This document shows positions 53,135 through 63,095 of a stretch of 64,000 nt of DNA, piece after piece (the first letter of the stretch is position 1; the number at the start of each line of letters is the position of its first letter). A program made the position numbers and the translations under genes. The notes beneath the pieces were generated by a model, which was not told where the DNA came from, searched no databases, and was given only the letters and a program-made list of their open reading frames with translations. Origin of the DNA: Solibacillus sp. FSL H8-0523 (GTDB lineage Bacteria > Bacillota > Bacilli > Bacillales_A > Planococcaceae); contig NZ_CP150291.1 of assembly GCF_038051985.1 (NCBI RefSeq), forward strand, positions 1,240,001-1,304,000, in the 5' to 3' direction.

Positions 53135-55400
53135 AAAACGCACAGTGAGCGAGTTGTTAAATGAATGGCGCTTTGATGAAGAGCTACAACAAAACATCGT
53201 CAGTACGCATACAGTTGATGCGTTACCGGCTCATTATGCGGATTTTCCGGATGCTCTTCATCCTTCCATCAAAAAAGCGCTTGAAGCACGTGGTATCAAG
53301 CAGCTTTATACGCATCAGCGCCAGGCATTTGATTTTGCACAGCAAGGCAAGCATTTTACTGCAATTACGCCAACTGCATCGGGCAAGTCGTATTGCTATC
53401 ACTTACCGGTGCTGCAGCAAATTTTACAGGACAAATCGAGTCGTGCGATTTATTTGTTTCCGACAAAAGCGCTCGCACAAGATCAAAAGTCTGATTTAAA
53501 TGAACTAATCGAGTTAATGGACGAGGATATTTTAAGCTATACATATGACGGGGACACTGCACCTGGCATTCGACAAAAGATTCGTAAGGCGGGTCATATC
53601 GTCATGACCAACCCTGATATGTTGCATTCAGGCATTTTGCCGCATCATACGAAATGGGTATCACTGTTTGAAAACTTGAAGTATATCGTCATTGATGAGC
53701 TTCATACGTATAAAGGTGTATTTGGCTCGCATGTGGCACATGTCATTCGCAGGCTACAACGGATTTGTGCATTTTATGGTAGTAACCCGATTTTTATTTG
53801 TACAAGTGCAACGATTAAAAATCCAAAGGAACTGGCGGAAAGCTTAACAAATACGCAGCATGAACTGATCGCGAAATCCGGTGCACCGGTTGGAAAGAAA
53901 ACATTTGTCTTTTATAATCCGCCAATTGTTCACCCTACATTTGGTGTGCGACGTAGTGCAGTACTAGAAGTGCGTGATATTTCGAAGCGCTTATTTGAAG
54001 CCGGCATTCAAACAATTATTTTCGCGAAATCCCGTGTGCGAGTAGAAATGCTTGTGACGTATTTAAAATCGCTCACAACGAAAAAAATTGGCGATGAATC
54101 GATTCAAGGATACCGGGGCGGCTATTTACCGAGTGAGCGTCGTGAAATTGAAAAAGGTTTACGTGATGGCGCGATTCAAATGGTCATTAGTACTAATGCT
54201 TTGGAGCTTGGAGTCGATATTGGGCAATTACAAGCATGTGTGATGACGGGATATCCGGGGAATATTGCCAGTGCATGGCAGCAAGCAGGGCGTGCGGGGC
54301 GTCGTCAAGACGAGGCACTTATTGTCTACGTCGCACAGTCGACAGCACTAGATCAATACGTGGTGCAGCATCCAAGCTTTATGCTCGGGAGCTCACCAGA
54401 AGAAGCGCGTATAAATCCAGAAAATATACTTATTTTAATGCAGCATTTAAAATGCGCGGCGTTTGAATTACCATTTTCAATGGAGGAAGCATACGGTGAA
54501 TATGAGGTACAAGAGCTACTTACCTATTTAGAAGAAGAGGGTGTACTAGTGAAAACCTCGACGAAATGGCACTGGATGAGTGACCGTTTCCCAGCACATG
54601 AAATTTCCTTGCGCTCTGCGGCACAGGAAAACGTCGTTATTATTGACCTGACGACACCAGCGAATACAAAGGTCATTGGTGAAATGGATACGTACAGTGC
54701 AATGACGTTACTGCATGAAGAAGCGATATACATTCACCAGGGCACACAGTTCCAAGTCGAAAAGCTCGATTGGGAGGAAAAAAAGGCTTACGTACGTGAA
54801 GTTGATGTCGATTACTTTACGGATGCTAATTTGGCAGTAGAATTAAAGGTATTAAGTGAGGACAAGTCGGAACAATTTAGCGGCGCAACCGTCAGCTACG
54901 GTGATGTCGGTTTGCTTGCGATTCCGACTATTTTCAAAAAAATCCGTTTCAATACGCATGATAATATTGGTTCAGGTCCGATTTCGATTCCGCCGATGGA
55001 AATGCATACAAATGCCACATGGATGAGCTTTGACCTGCCGGATAACTGGACAGAAGAACAGCTAACGGATGCGTTAACGGGCGCGGCCTATGCGATTAGT
55101 AGCTTTGTGCCACTGTTTATTCATTGTGACCGTTCAGATATATCGGTTGTGCCGCAAGTAAAGGCCATTCACAATGAAAAGCCAACGCTCTTTATTTATG
55201 ATAGCTACCCGGGTGGGATTGGTTTAAGTGAGCGTGTTTATGATGTGCTACTACCACTGCTTGAGCAAACAAAGCAACATGTCTATCTATGTCCGTGTGA
55301 GCACGGCTGCCCATCATGTATCGGTGCACAGGACACATTAGGTGAAAGTAAAAAACAAGTCATCAAAGTATTAACAACATTAATCAATGAAATGATGTGA
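53124..55400 (+). CDS. mrfA: Mitomycin repair helicase MrfA (YprA)
   Basis: DEAD/DEAH-box 3'-5' helicase with a C-terminal DUF1998 zinc-binding region, 758 residues. Walker A is T-A-S-G-K-S (84-89), the box II is D-E-L-H, and motif VI is Q-A-G-R-A-G-R-R. Four C-terminal cysteines lie in C-P-C-E-H-G-C-P-S-C (723-732). In B. subtilis MrfA and MrfB form a UvrABC-independent pathway for mitomycin C lesions. The ATG after GAAGGTGA is chosen over a GTG 9 bases earlier. Confidence 0.93.
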   Translation: MLSKKRTVSELLNEWRFDEELQQNIVSTHTVDALPAHYADFPDALHPSIKKALEARGIKQLYTHQRQAFDFAQQGKHFTAITPTASGKSYCYHLPVLQQILQDKSSRAIYLFPTKALAQDQKSDLNELIELMDEDILSYTYDGDTAPGIRQKIRKAGHIVMTNPDMLHSGILPHHTKWVSLFENLKYIVIDELHTYKGVFGSHVAHVIRRLQRICAFYGSNPIFICTSATIKNPKELAESLTNTQHELIAKSGAPVGKKTFVFYNPPIVHPTFGVRRSAVLEVRDISKRLFEAGIQTIIFAKSRVRVEMLVTYLKSLTTKKIGDESIQGYRGGYLPSERREIEKGLRDGAIQMVISTNALELGVDIGQLQACVMTGYPGNIASAWQQAGRAGRRQDEALIVYVAQSTALDQYVVQHPSFMLGSSPEEARINPENILILMQHLKCAAFELPFSMEEAYGEYEVQELLTYLEEEGVLVKTSTKWHWMSDRFPAHEISLRSAAQENVVIIDLTTPANTKVIGEMDTYSAMTLLHEEAIYIHQGTQFQVEKLDWEEKKAYVREVDVDYFTDANLAVELKVLSEDKSEQFSGATVSYGDVGLLAIPTIFKKIRFNTHDNIGSGPISIPPMEMHTNATWMSFDLPDNWTEEQLTDALTGAAYAISSFVPLFIHCDRSDISVVPQVKAIHNEKPTLFIYDSYPGGIGLSERVYDVLLPLLEQTKQHVYLCPCEHGCPSCIGAQDTLGESKKQVIKVLTTLINEMM

Positions 55401-55404
55401 GCGC

Positions 55405-56652
55405 ATGTCATATGAAAATAAAATTTTACAAATGAAAAAAATGCTTGGTAAAAAAACAGAAACGAAGCAGGAAAAGCCCAAGTTCATCAAACCTGATCCA
55501 CCAAGCTACACGAAGGCCTGGCAACAGCAAGGCTTGGAATTAATCGAAAATGATTTTGGTGTGCTATTTAAACGTGAAGTACATTATCCGTTCATGTATC
55601 AGCATGGCGATTACCGCCTTGGGGAACTGTTTCATGCGTTGAAACGTTGGAAATCACAGGGAGAGGATCATCCGTTTGCGATTTCAGAGGACGAAACGAT
55701 TGTTTTCTTTGATACTGAAACAACAGGTCTAAAGGGCGCTGGCACGCATATCTTTTTATTAGGCTTTTTAGAGGCGAATGATGAGGGCTTCACACTAACG
55801 CAGTATGTTCTAGCAGACCCGTCAAATGAAGCAGCGATGTTATTTGAATCCAACATGTGGAAGCGCAATGTGACAATCGTGTCGTATAATGGCAAAAGCT
55901 TTGACTGGCCGCAGCTTCATGTGCGCTGGACACTGAATCAGCAACATCTCCCGAAATTAAAAGAGCAGCGCCAAGTCGATTTATTGCATAGCTCAAAGCG
56001 TTTATGGAAGGACGATCTGTCACGGATGAAGCTCACACAGGTCGAGCAGGATAAGTTAGGCTTTTACCGACAAGGCGATATTCCAGGTCATTTAGCGCCG
56101 ATAATTTATTTTGATGCGGTGAGAAGTGGGAACGCCGAGACGTTGATGAAGGTCCTTGTGCATAATGAGTGGGATTTACTATCACTGATTACGCTCTACA
56201 TTCATTCGACCAATTTACTGCATGATTCGATTACAACCGAATCTGCGACAACGTACACCAATATTGGAAAATGGTTTGGGGATTTAAAGCAGCGTCAAAC
56301 GAGTTCGGATATTTTAAAAGCCGTTACATCGCATTTTGATTCGGAGGAAACCGGCTTTGCCCATTTTTATTTAGCTTATGAGTTAAAGCGCGAAGGAGAG
56401 TATGAGCTGGCGATTGAAGCGTTTCAATCGGCATTGCCAACAATTCCTGATAAAAAGCAACTCCAGGCCTATGAACAGCTAGCGATGCTATATGAGCACC
56501 AACTCAAGGATTATGCCCAGGCGTATGTGTATTCACAAAAAGGAAGTGAGCTAATCGAGCACCTAACCTTTGCAAAGCCACAACAATTAGAAAATCAAAT
56601 CGGCAACTGGCAAAAGCGATTAACGCGACTAGCAAAAAAACAAAACGATTAA
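55405..56652 (+). CDS. mrfB: Mitomycin repair exonuclease MrfB (YprB)
   Basis: RNase H-like DEDD exonuclease with C-terminal TPR helices, 415 residues. The first catalytic motif is V-F-F-D-T-E-T-T-G-L (D103, E105), and the following D-E-D residues lie in S-Y-N-G-K-S-F-D and H-N-E-W-D-L-L-S-L. Partner of MrfA in lesion excision, lying four bases downstream of it. The TPR region (about 335-400) has E-L-A-I-E-A-F-Q-S-A-L-like repeats. Confidence 0.92.
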   Translation: MSYENKILQMKKMLGKKTETKQEKPKFIKPDPPSYTKAWQQQGLELIENDFGVLFKREVHYPFMYQHGDYRLGELFHALKRWKSQGEDHPFAISEDETIVFFDTETTGLKGAGTHIFLLGFLEANDEGFTLTQYVLADPSNEAAMLFESNMWKRNVTIVSYNGKSFDWPQLHVRWTLNQQHLPKLKEQRQVDLLHSSKRLWKDDLSRMKLTQVEQDKLGFYRQGDIPGHLAPIIYFDAVRSGNAETLMKVLVHNEWDLLSLITLYIHSTNLLHDSITTESATTYTNIGKWFGDLKQRQTSSDILKAVTSHFDSEETGFAHFYLAYELKREGEYELAIEAFQSALPTIPDKKQLQAYEQLAMLYEHQLKDYAQAYVYSQKGSELIEHLTFAKPQQLENQIGNWQKRLTRLAKKQND

Positions 56653-56715
56653 CAACTCACCTGCATAAATTTTGCGAAGTCGACATATGTAAATAGGTAC
56701 GGAATGTCTGACCTA

Positions 56716-56724
56716 TGCTATAAT
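56716..56724 (+). promoter_or_regulatory. Extended -10 promoter of gpsB
   Basis: TG-C-TATAAT lies 39 bases before the gpsB start; no good -35 is seen. Confidence 0.5.
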
Positions 56725-56762
56725 ACAACCAAGAAAGTTGCATAACGGAAGGACGATGAACG

Positions 56763-57065
56763 ATGGATATTAAATTAACAGCTGACTATATATTAGAAAA
56801 AGAATTTAAAAAAAGTATGAAGGGCTATAACGTGGATGAAGTGGATCAATTTTTAGATATTATTCGTGAAGATTATGATGCATTCGCTACGAAACTTGCT
56901 GCGCTTGAAGAAGAGAATGCGCGCTTAAAGCAGGAAATGACAAACACAAGCCGTAAAAGTTCGACACCACCACCGCCAACAGGTGCGAACAATACAAACT
57001 TTGATATTTTAAAACGTCTATCAAATTTAGAGAAACATGTATTTGGAAGTAAACTATACGAATAG
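56763..57065 (+). CDS. gpsB: Cell division regulator GpsB
   Basis: DivIVA-like coiled-coil protein that directs penicillin-binding proteins, chiefly PBP1, between side wall and septum. The N-terminal lipid/PBP-binding domain is intact (L-T-A-D-Y-I-L-E-K-E-F, then G-Y-N-V-D-E-V-D-Q-F-L-D). A coiled coil, a Pro-rich linker and a short C-terminal trimer helix (L-K-R-L-S-N-L-E-K-H-V-F-G) follow. The 100 residues are normal. Its known partner PonA is encoded 5 kb away. Confidence 0.96.
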   Translation: MDIKLTADYILEKEFKKSMKGYNVDEVDQFLDIIREDYDAFATKLAALEEENARLKQEMTNTSRKSSTPPPPTGANNTNFDILKRLSNLEKHVFGSKLYE

Positions 57066-57085
57066 TTAAACTATTCTTAGTGATA

Positions 57086-57114
57086 TTGTTTTTTTGTAAC
57101 ATGTGCAGTATACT
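57086..57114 (+). promoter_or_regulatory. Promoter of rnpB
   Basis: TTGTTT and TATACT lie 17 bases apart; the predicted start near 57122 coincides with the first bases of the RNase P P1 helix. Confidence 0.65.
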
Positions 57115-57122
57115 TACGTCAT

Positions 57123-57520
57123 ACATCAATTATCGAGTAATCGCTGCGCTCATTCGAGTGTAGAGGAAAGTCCATGCTCACACGGTGCTGAGATGCCCGT
57201 AGTGTTCGTGCTTACTGAAAAAATAAGGTAAGGCAAGGTGCAAGCCTTGACGGCGGAAGGAACTCCTAAGTCTTTTTGATATGGACGAAACTTCCTGAAA
57301 GTGCCACAGTGACGGAGCTTATTAGGAAACTAATGAGGTGGAACGAGGTAAACCCCATGAGTGAGAAACCCAAATTATGGTAGGGGCACTCTCCTGAAGG
57401 AATTGAACAGATGGAGGGACGCAAATTCGTTTGCGTAGATAGATGATTACTACCTAGTCGTACGAGGCGCAAGCTGTTTGAGTACTTAGGAACAAAACAT
57501 GGCTTATTGATTATTGATGC
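57123..57520 (+). ncRNA. rnpB: RNase P RNA, B type
   Basis: Catalytic RNA of RNase P, which trims tRNA 5' ends. Conserved segments are clear: GTAATCGCTGCG, GAGGAAAGTCCATGCTC, GGTGCTGAGATGCCCGTAG, GAAAGTGCCACAGTGACG, GTAAACCCC, GAGAAACCCAAATT and ATAGATGATTACTACC, ending AACAAAACATGGCTTA. The ends pair as helix P1 (CATCAAT/ATTGATG). The order of conserved blocks is that of the Bacillus (B-type) RNA. It follows gpsB, as in B. subtilis. The ends are exact to within a few bases. Confidence 0.96.
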
Positions 57521-57535
57521 TTTTTTTAACAGTAA

Positions 57536-57571
57536 AAAGGCTCTCCATTATTTTTTGTGGAGAGCCTTTCT
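57536..57571 (+). terminator. Intrinsic terminator after rnpB
   Basis: AAAGGCTCTCCA pairs perfectly with TGGAGAGCCTTT across a T-rich loop, followed by CTT. Confidence 0.85.
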
Positions 57572-57648
57572 TAGTAGGTAAAATACTTTATAATGTATAT
57601 AAATAAGAAATTGAAAAGTTTATGAATAGAATATAAGGGGATATTTAC

Positions 57649-59397
57649 GTGAACGGAATAATGTCAAATTTACCAAACGTACAAGGGCTAACCTTATCGC
57701 AATATCCAAACGATTTAATTGAAAAAGTTTTTGCCAATATTGCGGAAGGTATCATGATTACCGATTGCCAAAAAAAAATCGTGACGGTGAATGCAGCATT
57801 TGAATTTGTAACGGGCTATACAATAGAGGAAGTACGAGGGCAAAATCCCTCGGTTTTACAATCCGGTGTACATGAACGTGATTTTTACATAAAGATGTGG
57901 GATCAAATTGATGCAGAAGGCTTTTGGCAAGGAGAAATCTGGAACCGCCGTAAAACGGGAGAAGTGTATCCAGAATGGCTGACAATCTTAGCGATTAAAT
58001 GCGCTAAAGGCATCGTGACCAACTATTGTGCGATTTTTACGGATTTATCTGAGCGTAAAGTAGTTGAAGATGAACTAGAAAAGCGTGCCTTGCATGATTC
58101 ATTAACAGATGTATGTAACCGCTTTGCCTTTATCGAACGCATGAAAACCTTGTTAGACGTTTCCGAAAACAAAACGCAACCGATTCAACATGCCGTCTTT
58201 TTCATGGATTTAGATCGTTTTAAGCAACTTAATGATACGTTAGGTCATTCAATTGGAGATTTACTTCTAGTTGAAGTGTCAAAGCGTGTGAAAAGCTTAT
58301 TAAAAAATAAAGATATTTTAGCTCGTTTTGGTGGCGATGAATTTGTCATTACGTTAACAAATATTCTGCATCCACGTGAAGCAGCTCAATTTGCCGAGAA
58401 GGTCATTCATGCATTTGAACAGCCGATTCAAATTAATAACCAGGATATTTATGTGTCCACGAGTATGGGCATCAGTATTTATCCAGAGGATGGTACAACA
58501 ACAGAAGAACTGTTAAACCGTGCTGACCGCGCGATGTCCTTTTCAAAGGAAAATGGCCGAAATTGCTTCTCGTTTTACTTTGAAGAGTTAAAAACCGATT
58601 CAAATCGTGTATTAGCTCTTGATAGTGAGTTGAGAAAAGCAATCGAAAATCGTGAATTTACATTAGCATACCAGCCGAAAATTTGTGTAGAGACAGAAGA
58701 TATTGTAGGTGTAGAAGCACTAGTTCGCTGGAAGAGTGACAAGCTAGGTTTTGTATCACCGGCTGAATTTATTGACCATGCAGAGGAATCGGGTTTAATT
58801 ATTCCGCTGAGCGAAATAATTTTTGATTTGGCTTGTGAAGGGTATCATAAGCTTGAGGCTGCGGGTTATCCAAAAGTACCAATTGCCATTAATGTATCGA
58901 GCATTCACTTCCAACAACAAAGCTTTTTAGATTCGATCCAAACGATTTTAGAACGCAACAATACATCGGCACAAAACTTTGAAATTGAAGTAACAGAGCG
59001 CACGGTCATGAACAGTGCACAAGAAACAATTAGTAAGCTCGTCAAGCTAAAACAGCTGGGCTTTAAATTATCGATTGATGACTTCGGGACAGGCTACTCG
59101 TCACTAAGCTATTTAGTACGTTTCCCACTCGATGTCTTAAAAATCGACCGTAGCTTTATTCAACATATTTGCTCGTTAGATGATAAGCAAGCCATTGTCG
59201 ATGCGATCATTCAAATGGCGCATCGCTTACAAATGAAAGTAGTCGCGGAAGGTGTAGAAACAGGTCCGCAAGCAGCATTACTCAAGTCAATGGGCTGCGA
59301 TTTTATTCAAGGCTATTACTACAGCAAGCCATTGCCAATGGACGAATTAATCGACTTCATTCAATTTTGGGAAGTCGAGCATCAAGGAAGGGTTTAA
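57649..59397 (+). CDS. PAS-GGDEF-EAL cyclic-di-GMP protein
   Basis: This 582-residue cytoplasmic protein has a PAS sensor (about 22-135, then D-L-S-E-R-K), a GGDEF diguanylate cyclase domain (about 145-312) and an EAL phosphodiesterase domain (about 325-570). Both active motifs are intact: G-G-D-E-F at 228-232 and E-A-L at 356-358, with D-D-F-G-T-G-Y in the EAL part. The product-inhibition RxxD site is K-N-K-D (219-222), so the arginine is lost. It has no membrane segment. The GTG start lies 8 bases after AAGGGG. Net direction of activity cannot be told. Confidence 0.94.
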   Translation: MNGIMSNLPNVQGLTLSQYPNDLIEKVFANIAEGIMITDCQKKIVTVNAAFEFVTGYTIEEVRGQNPSVLQSGVHERDFYIKMWDQIDAEGFWQGEIWNRRKTGEVYPEWLTILAIKCAKGIVTNYCAIFTDLSERKVVEDELEKRALHDSLTDVCNRFAFIERMKTLLDVSENKTQPIQHAVFFMDLDRFKQLNDTLGHSIGDLLLVEVSKRVKSLLKNKDILARFGGDEFVITLTNILHPREAAQFAEKVIHAFEQPIQINNQDIYVSTSMGISIYPEDGTTTEELLNRADRAMSFSKENGRNCFSFYFEELKTDSNRVLALDSELRKAIENREFTLAYQPKICVETEDIVGVEALVRWKSDKLGFVSPAEFIDHAEESGLIIPLSEIIFDLACEGYHKLEAAGYPKVPIAINVSSIHFQQQSFLDSIQTILERNNTSAQNFEIEVTERTVMNSAQETISKLVKLKQLGFKLSIDDFGTGYSSLSYLVRFPLDVLKIDRSFIQHICSLDDKQAIVDAIIQMAHRLQMKVVAEGVETGPQAALLKSMGCDFIQGYYYSKPLPMDELIDFIQFWEVEHQGRV

Positions 59398-59400
59398 TTT

Positions 59401-60540
59401 ATGACAAAATTTCAATTAGTTGCGACAGCTGCAATGGGTCTAGAGGCCATCGTAGCAGAAGAAGTACGCGATTTAGGTTACGAAACACGTGTCGATAACG
59501 GCAAAGTGTATTTTGAAGGAGACGAGCTTGCAATTGCTCGTGCCAATCTGTGGTTACGTGTAGCAGACCGTGTGAAAATCGTTGTTGCACAATTCCCAGC
59601 AAGAACATTCGATCAATTATTTGAGGGTGTAAAAGCACTTGAATGGGAAAAATATTTGCCAGTAGACGCAAACTTCCCAGTATCGGGTAAATCTGTAAAA
59701 TCAACATTATTCAGTGTGCCTGACTGTCAGGCCATCACAAAAAAAGCCATTGTCGAGCGTTTAAAGTTCGCACATAAACGTTTAGGCTTTTTAGATGAAT
59801 CAGGTCCGTTATTTAAAATTGAAATTTCAATTTTAAAAGATGTGGCGACATTAACAATCGATACATCTGGCGCAGGGCTACATAAACGTGGCTATCGTAC
59901 AGTTCAAGGTGAAGCACCACTTAAAGAAACATTAGCGGCAGCGCTTGTAAAGGTTTCAAAATGGTCACCAAACCGTCCATTCGTTGACCCGTTCTGTGGT
60001 TCAGGGACAATTGCGCTTGAAGCAGCGATGATCGGTCAAAACATCGCACCAGGCTATAACCGAGAGTTCGTGTCAGAATCATGGCCTTGGATGAAAGAAG
60101 CCGTTTGGGAGAAAGCACGTGACGAAGCGGATGAAAAAGCAGATTATGACCAAGAGCTAACAATCATTGGTACAGATATCGACCACCGCATGGTTTCTAT
60201 TGCACAAGATAACGCAGTAGAAGCGGGCTTTGGTGATTTAATTACATTCAAACAAATGCAATCAATCGATTTCACGACGCAATTAACAGATGGCGTAATC
60301 GTAACAAACCCGCCATACGGAGAGCGTATCGGTGAGGTTGAAGAAATTGAAAAAATGCTACGTCAATTTGGCGATGTGATGAAAAAATATCCAACATGGT
60401 CAGTGTACATGCTGTCATCAATGGAGGATTTTGAAGTCCATTACGGTAAAAAAGCGACGAAAAAACGCAAATTATTTAACGGTTTCATCCGTACTGACTT
60501 ATACCAATACTGGGGTCAAAAATCAAGACGTGAGCAATAA
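59401..60540 (+). CDS. rlmL: rRNA (guanine-N2-)-methyltransferase, RlmL/YpsC type
   Basis: THUMP-domain SAM methyltransferase for N2-guanine of 23S rRNA (ypsC in B. subtilis), 379 residues. The N-terminal ferredoxin-like and THUMP part covers about 1-160; the SAM motif D-P-F-C-G-S-G-T-I-A-L-E follows, and the catalytic V-T-N-P-P-Y-G-E-R lies near 300. GGAAGGG precedes the ATG, three bases after the preceding stop codon. It has a strong terminator. Confidence 0.92.
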   Translation: MTKFQLVATAAMGLEAIVAEEVRDLGYETRVDNGKVYFEGDELAIARANLWLRVADRVKIVVAQFPARTFDQLFEGVKALEWEKYLPVDANFPVSGKSVKSTLFSVPDCQAITKKAIVERLKFAHKRLGFLDESGPLFKIEISILKDVATLTIDTSGAGLHKRGYRTVQGEAPLKETLAAALVKVSKWSPNRPFVDPFCGSGTIALEAAMIGQNIAPGYNREFVSESWPWMKEAVWEKARDEADEKADYDQELTIIGTDIDHRMVSIAQDNAVEAGFGDLITFKQMQSIDFTTQLTDGVIVTNPPYGERIGEVEEIEKMLRQFGDVMKKYPTWSVYMLSSMEDFEVHYGKKATKKRKLFNGFIRTDLYQYWGQKSRREQ

Positions 60541-60556
60541 CCAAAAGTAAACGAAG

Positions 60557-60596
60557 GCATCAGAAACATCATTTACATGTTTCTGATGCTTTTTTG
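60557..60596 (+). terminator. Intrinsic terminator after rlmL
   Basis: GCATCAGAAACAT pairs perfectly with ATGTTTCTGATGC, followed by six T. Confidence 0.95.
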
Positions 60597-60695
60597 TGCT
60601 TAAAAGAAAAATTATTATTACTAAAGACATGGTTTCTGAGATAAAAATTATAGAAAATAGTCATTTTTGTGTATATTATTTGAATTTTCAGACTG

Positions 60696-60807
60696 TAAAT
60701 TTGTGCTCTTTTATGCAAGTTTTCGATAGTGGTAGAGTTAATATTCTTATTGTTTGAAAATGGGGAATTTTCAATTCTGGAAAACTATAGACTTTTAATT
60801 TGTGCTC
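60696..60807 (+). repeat. Direct and inverted repeats upstream of the chemoreceptor gene
   Basis: AATTTGTGCTC occurs twice, 99 bases apart, each within a longer similar context (ACT-N5-ATTTGTGCTC-N2-TTA). Between them is an 8-base inverted repeat, TTGAAAAT/ATTTTCAA (60754-60774). The 260-base gap holds no gene; these repeats may be regulator sites. Confidence 0.4.
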
Positions 60808-60856
60808 CATTATTCTTACGTTTATGTAACAAATTTGATATAGAGGGGTACAATTG

Positions 60857-62905
60857 ATGAATAAACAGCATAAAAAGTTTAAATCGATTAAGTGGGGATG
60901 GATACTGTTTATCTCATTAGGCGTTTTACTGGCAGTCATTACAACTGTCGCAATGAATTATTTTCAAATAAATAAGGTGCTTTCAAACGATAATGAGAAA
61001 AATGCAAAAGTAGAAGCCAACCATGCGATTAGTCAAATTGCATTAGGGTTAGAAAAATATGATACCGCCTTATATCAATTTGGTAATACGGTAGCCGTTA
61101 ATGTAGAAAATGACATTCCAATGCATCATTTAGAAGCATTGATGGACAGCTTACGTAAAGACAATGAAGAATATGTAGCCGTTTATTTTATGGATTTTAA
61201 AACGGGTGCACTCAATATGTCACCAAGAGCTGATTTTGAATTTGACGTATTCAGTTCAAATACATACAAAACCATTATGGACAAGAAGGAATTGTCATGG
61301 ATGGATGTTTATTTAGATCAAAGTACACAAAAATTAATGACATCTGTTATTGCGCCCGTAACGGTAAACAATGAAATTATTGGTGCAGTAGGAATCGACT
61401 TAGATTTCTCAACTATTGGAACGATTCGTACGCAAATCGAACAAGGGTCAGATACGGATTTAATGATTTTAGATAAGCAGGGGATGATTGTTTCCTCGTT
61501 TATTGACAAGAAAGATGGTCAAAATATGAACCCGGCTATGTCAGGAAAAGTAGATGGGGTAACAGATATTGATTCGTCAATCTTTACGGATTCTTTAGAG
61601 TGGGTAACAACAGCTGTTAATGAAACAGAGTATGCCATTGATGCGTTAGGCATTAACGGTAATCACTATTCAGGTCAGTTAATGACGATGGAACTGAATG
61701 GCTGGAACGTAATCGCCTTAAAAGATGATTCCATTTTCCAGGCAAAAATGAATTCATTTAATAAATCGATTATACTCGCATTAATTATAGGCATGACCAT
61801 TGGCGTTATTGTAGCGGTTATTTTAGCTGGTCAAATTATAAAAATTGTTAAAAATATACGTCATGTAATTGATGAAACCGCGCAAGGGAATTTACATGTT
61901 CAGTTCGAAAATAGCCGGAATAATGAATTAGGTCAACTTGAACAAAGCTACAACGACATGCTCGGCCAAATGCGTATGCTGCTTACACAAGTGAACGACA
62001 ATTCTTCAAATTTAAAGCAAGTGTCACGAAATGTCGCACAGATTGCTAATGAAAATAAAGAATCCTTACAAGAAGTTTCAAAGGCCATTGAAGAGATTGC
62101 AACAAATGCAAACTATCAATCAGAAAAAATGAACGATGGGGCACAGGTGTTGGCTGAACTGGCACAAGAAATGGAGCACGTACAGCAGCAAACAGCTGAA
62201 ATGGACGAAGAATCTCATGAAGCAAATGAACAAATCCAAGCAGGCTTTGCCAAAGTAGCAGAACTACAAAACTCTTATAAAAACTTAGAACATTCATTTT
62301 CACGCGTAACGGACATGACGGTTGCGTTAAATGAAAAATCTAAAACCATTTCAGAAGTAACAAACGTCATTGCACAAATTACAGACCAAACGAACTTACT
62401 AGCGCTAAATGCATCGATTGAGGCAGCGCGAGCAGGTGAGCATGGGAAAGGCTTTGCAGTAGTTGCAGATGAGGTACGTAACCTAGCGGAAAGTTCGAAA
62501 AAGGCAACGACAAATATTCAAACGATTTTAGCGAGTGTCCTCCATGATACAAGCTCACTCGTACAGGTTATTGATGAAACCAATGCGATGAGCGATACGC
62601 AAAAGCAAGCAGTCGTAAAAGTATATGAAGTCATTGACGAACTGTCACAATCCATCGGCGAAATGTCTACGGTCATTCAACAAACATCTGGTAAAATGCA
62701 GGAAATGAATGCAACGAAAACACATGTTGTTGAAATTATGAATGAAGTGGCCAACCTTTCAAGTGATGTGACTGCTTCGACGGAAGAAATGGCGAGTGCC
62801 ATTTCCGAGCAAGCTGCCTCTACAGTAGAACTTGCAAATTATACCAATAAACTAAATGAGCAATCCGAACATCTACAACATTCGGTTGATCGATTTAACC
62901 TATAA
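60857..62905 (+). CDS. Methyl-accepting chemotaxis protein (double-Cache type)
   Basis: Transmembrane chemoreceptor of 682 residues: first membrane helix about 14-37, an extracellular dCache-like ligand domain about 40-300 (Y-F-M-D-F-K-T-G and [10 protein letters not shown]), a second membrane helix about 307-330, a HAMP domain, then the cytoplasmic signalling hairpin. The hairpin tip [18 protein letters not shown] is fully conserved. It has no CheW/B-binding pentapeptide at the end. The ATG 8 bases after AGAGGGG is the start. The ligand is unknown; it is a likely CheR substrate. Confidence 0.94.
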   Translation: MNKQHKKFKSIKWGWILFISLGVLLAVITTVAMNYFQINKVLSNDNEKNAKVEANHAISQIALGLEKYDTALYQFGNTVAVNVENDIPMHHLEALMDSLRKDNEEYVAVYFMDFKTGALNMSPRADFEFDVFSSNTYKTIMDKKELSWMDVYLDQSTQKLMTSVIAPVTVNNEIIGAVGIDLDFSTIGTIRTQIEQGSDTDLMILDKQGMIVSSFIDKKDGQNMNPAMSGKVDGVTDIDSSIFTDSLEWVTTAVNETEYAIDALGINGNHYSGQLMTMELNGWNVIALKDDSIFQAKMNSFNKSIILALIIGMTIGVIVAVILAGQIIKIVKNIRHVIDETAQGNLHVQFENSRNNELGQLEQSYNDMLGQMRMLLTQVNDNSSNLKQVSRNVAQIANENKESLQEVSKAIEEIATNANYQSEKMNDGAQVLAELAQEMEHVQQQTAEMDEESHEANEQIQAGFAKVAELQNSYKNLEHSFSRVTDMTVALNEKSKTISEVTNVIAQITDQTNLLALNASIEAARAGEHGKGFAVVADEVRNLAESSKKATTNIQTILASVLHDTSSLVQVIDETNAMSDTQKQAVVKVYEVIDELSQSIGEMSTVIQQTSGKMQEMNATKTHVVEIMNEVANLSSDVTASTEEMASAISEQAASTVELANYTNKLNEQSEHLQHSVDRFNL

Positions 62906-62910
62906 AAGAT

Positions 62911-62947
62911 GCGCCATTTGTCTGTAACGAGGCAAATGGCGTTTTTT
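62911..62947 (+). terminator. Intrinsic terminator after the chemoreceptor gene
   Basis: CGCCATTTG pairs with CAAATGGCG, followed by six T. Confidence 0.9.
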
Positions 62948-63095
62948 GTATTTATTTCAATTACTGTGAGTAGGATTTTTTTTCGTTTCATAGTATAATA
63001 ATCAGTACGAGTTTTTTAAAAAATAGTTGAAATTGATTTTATGCGGAAGGGATGAGTGAGCGTTCCTTCCGCTTCATATTGAGGGGGAACGTTGA

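Noticed and set aside
60696-60729. Sigma-D promoter for the chemoreceptor gene (TAAA ... TTCGATAG)
   Set aside because: The spacer is 22 bases instead of about 15 and the -10 element matches poorly.
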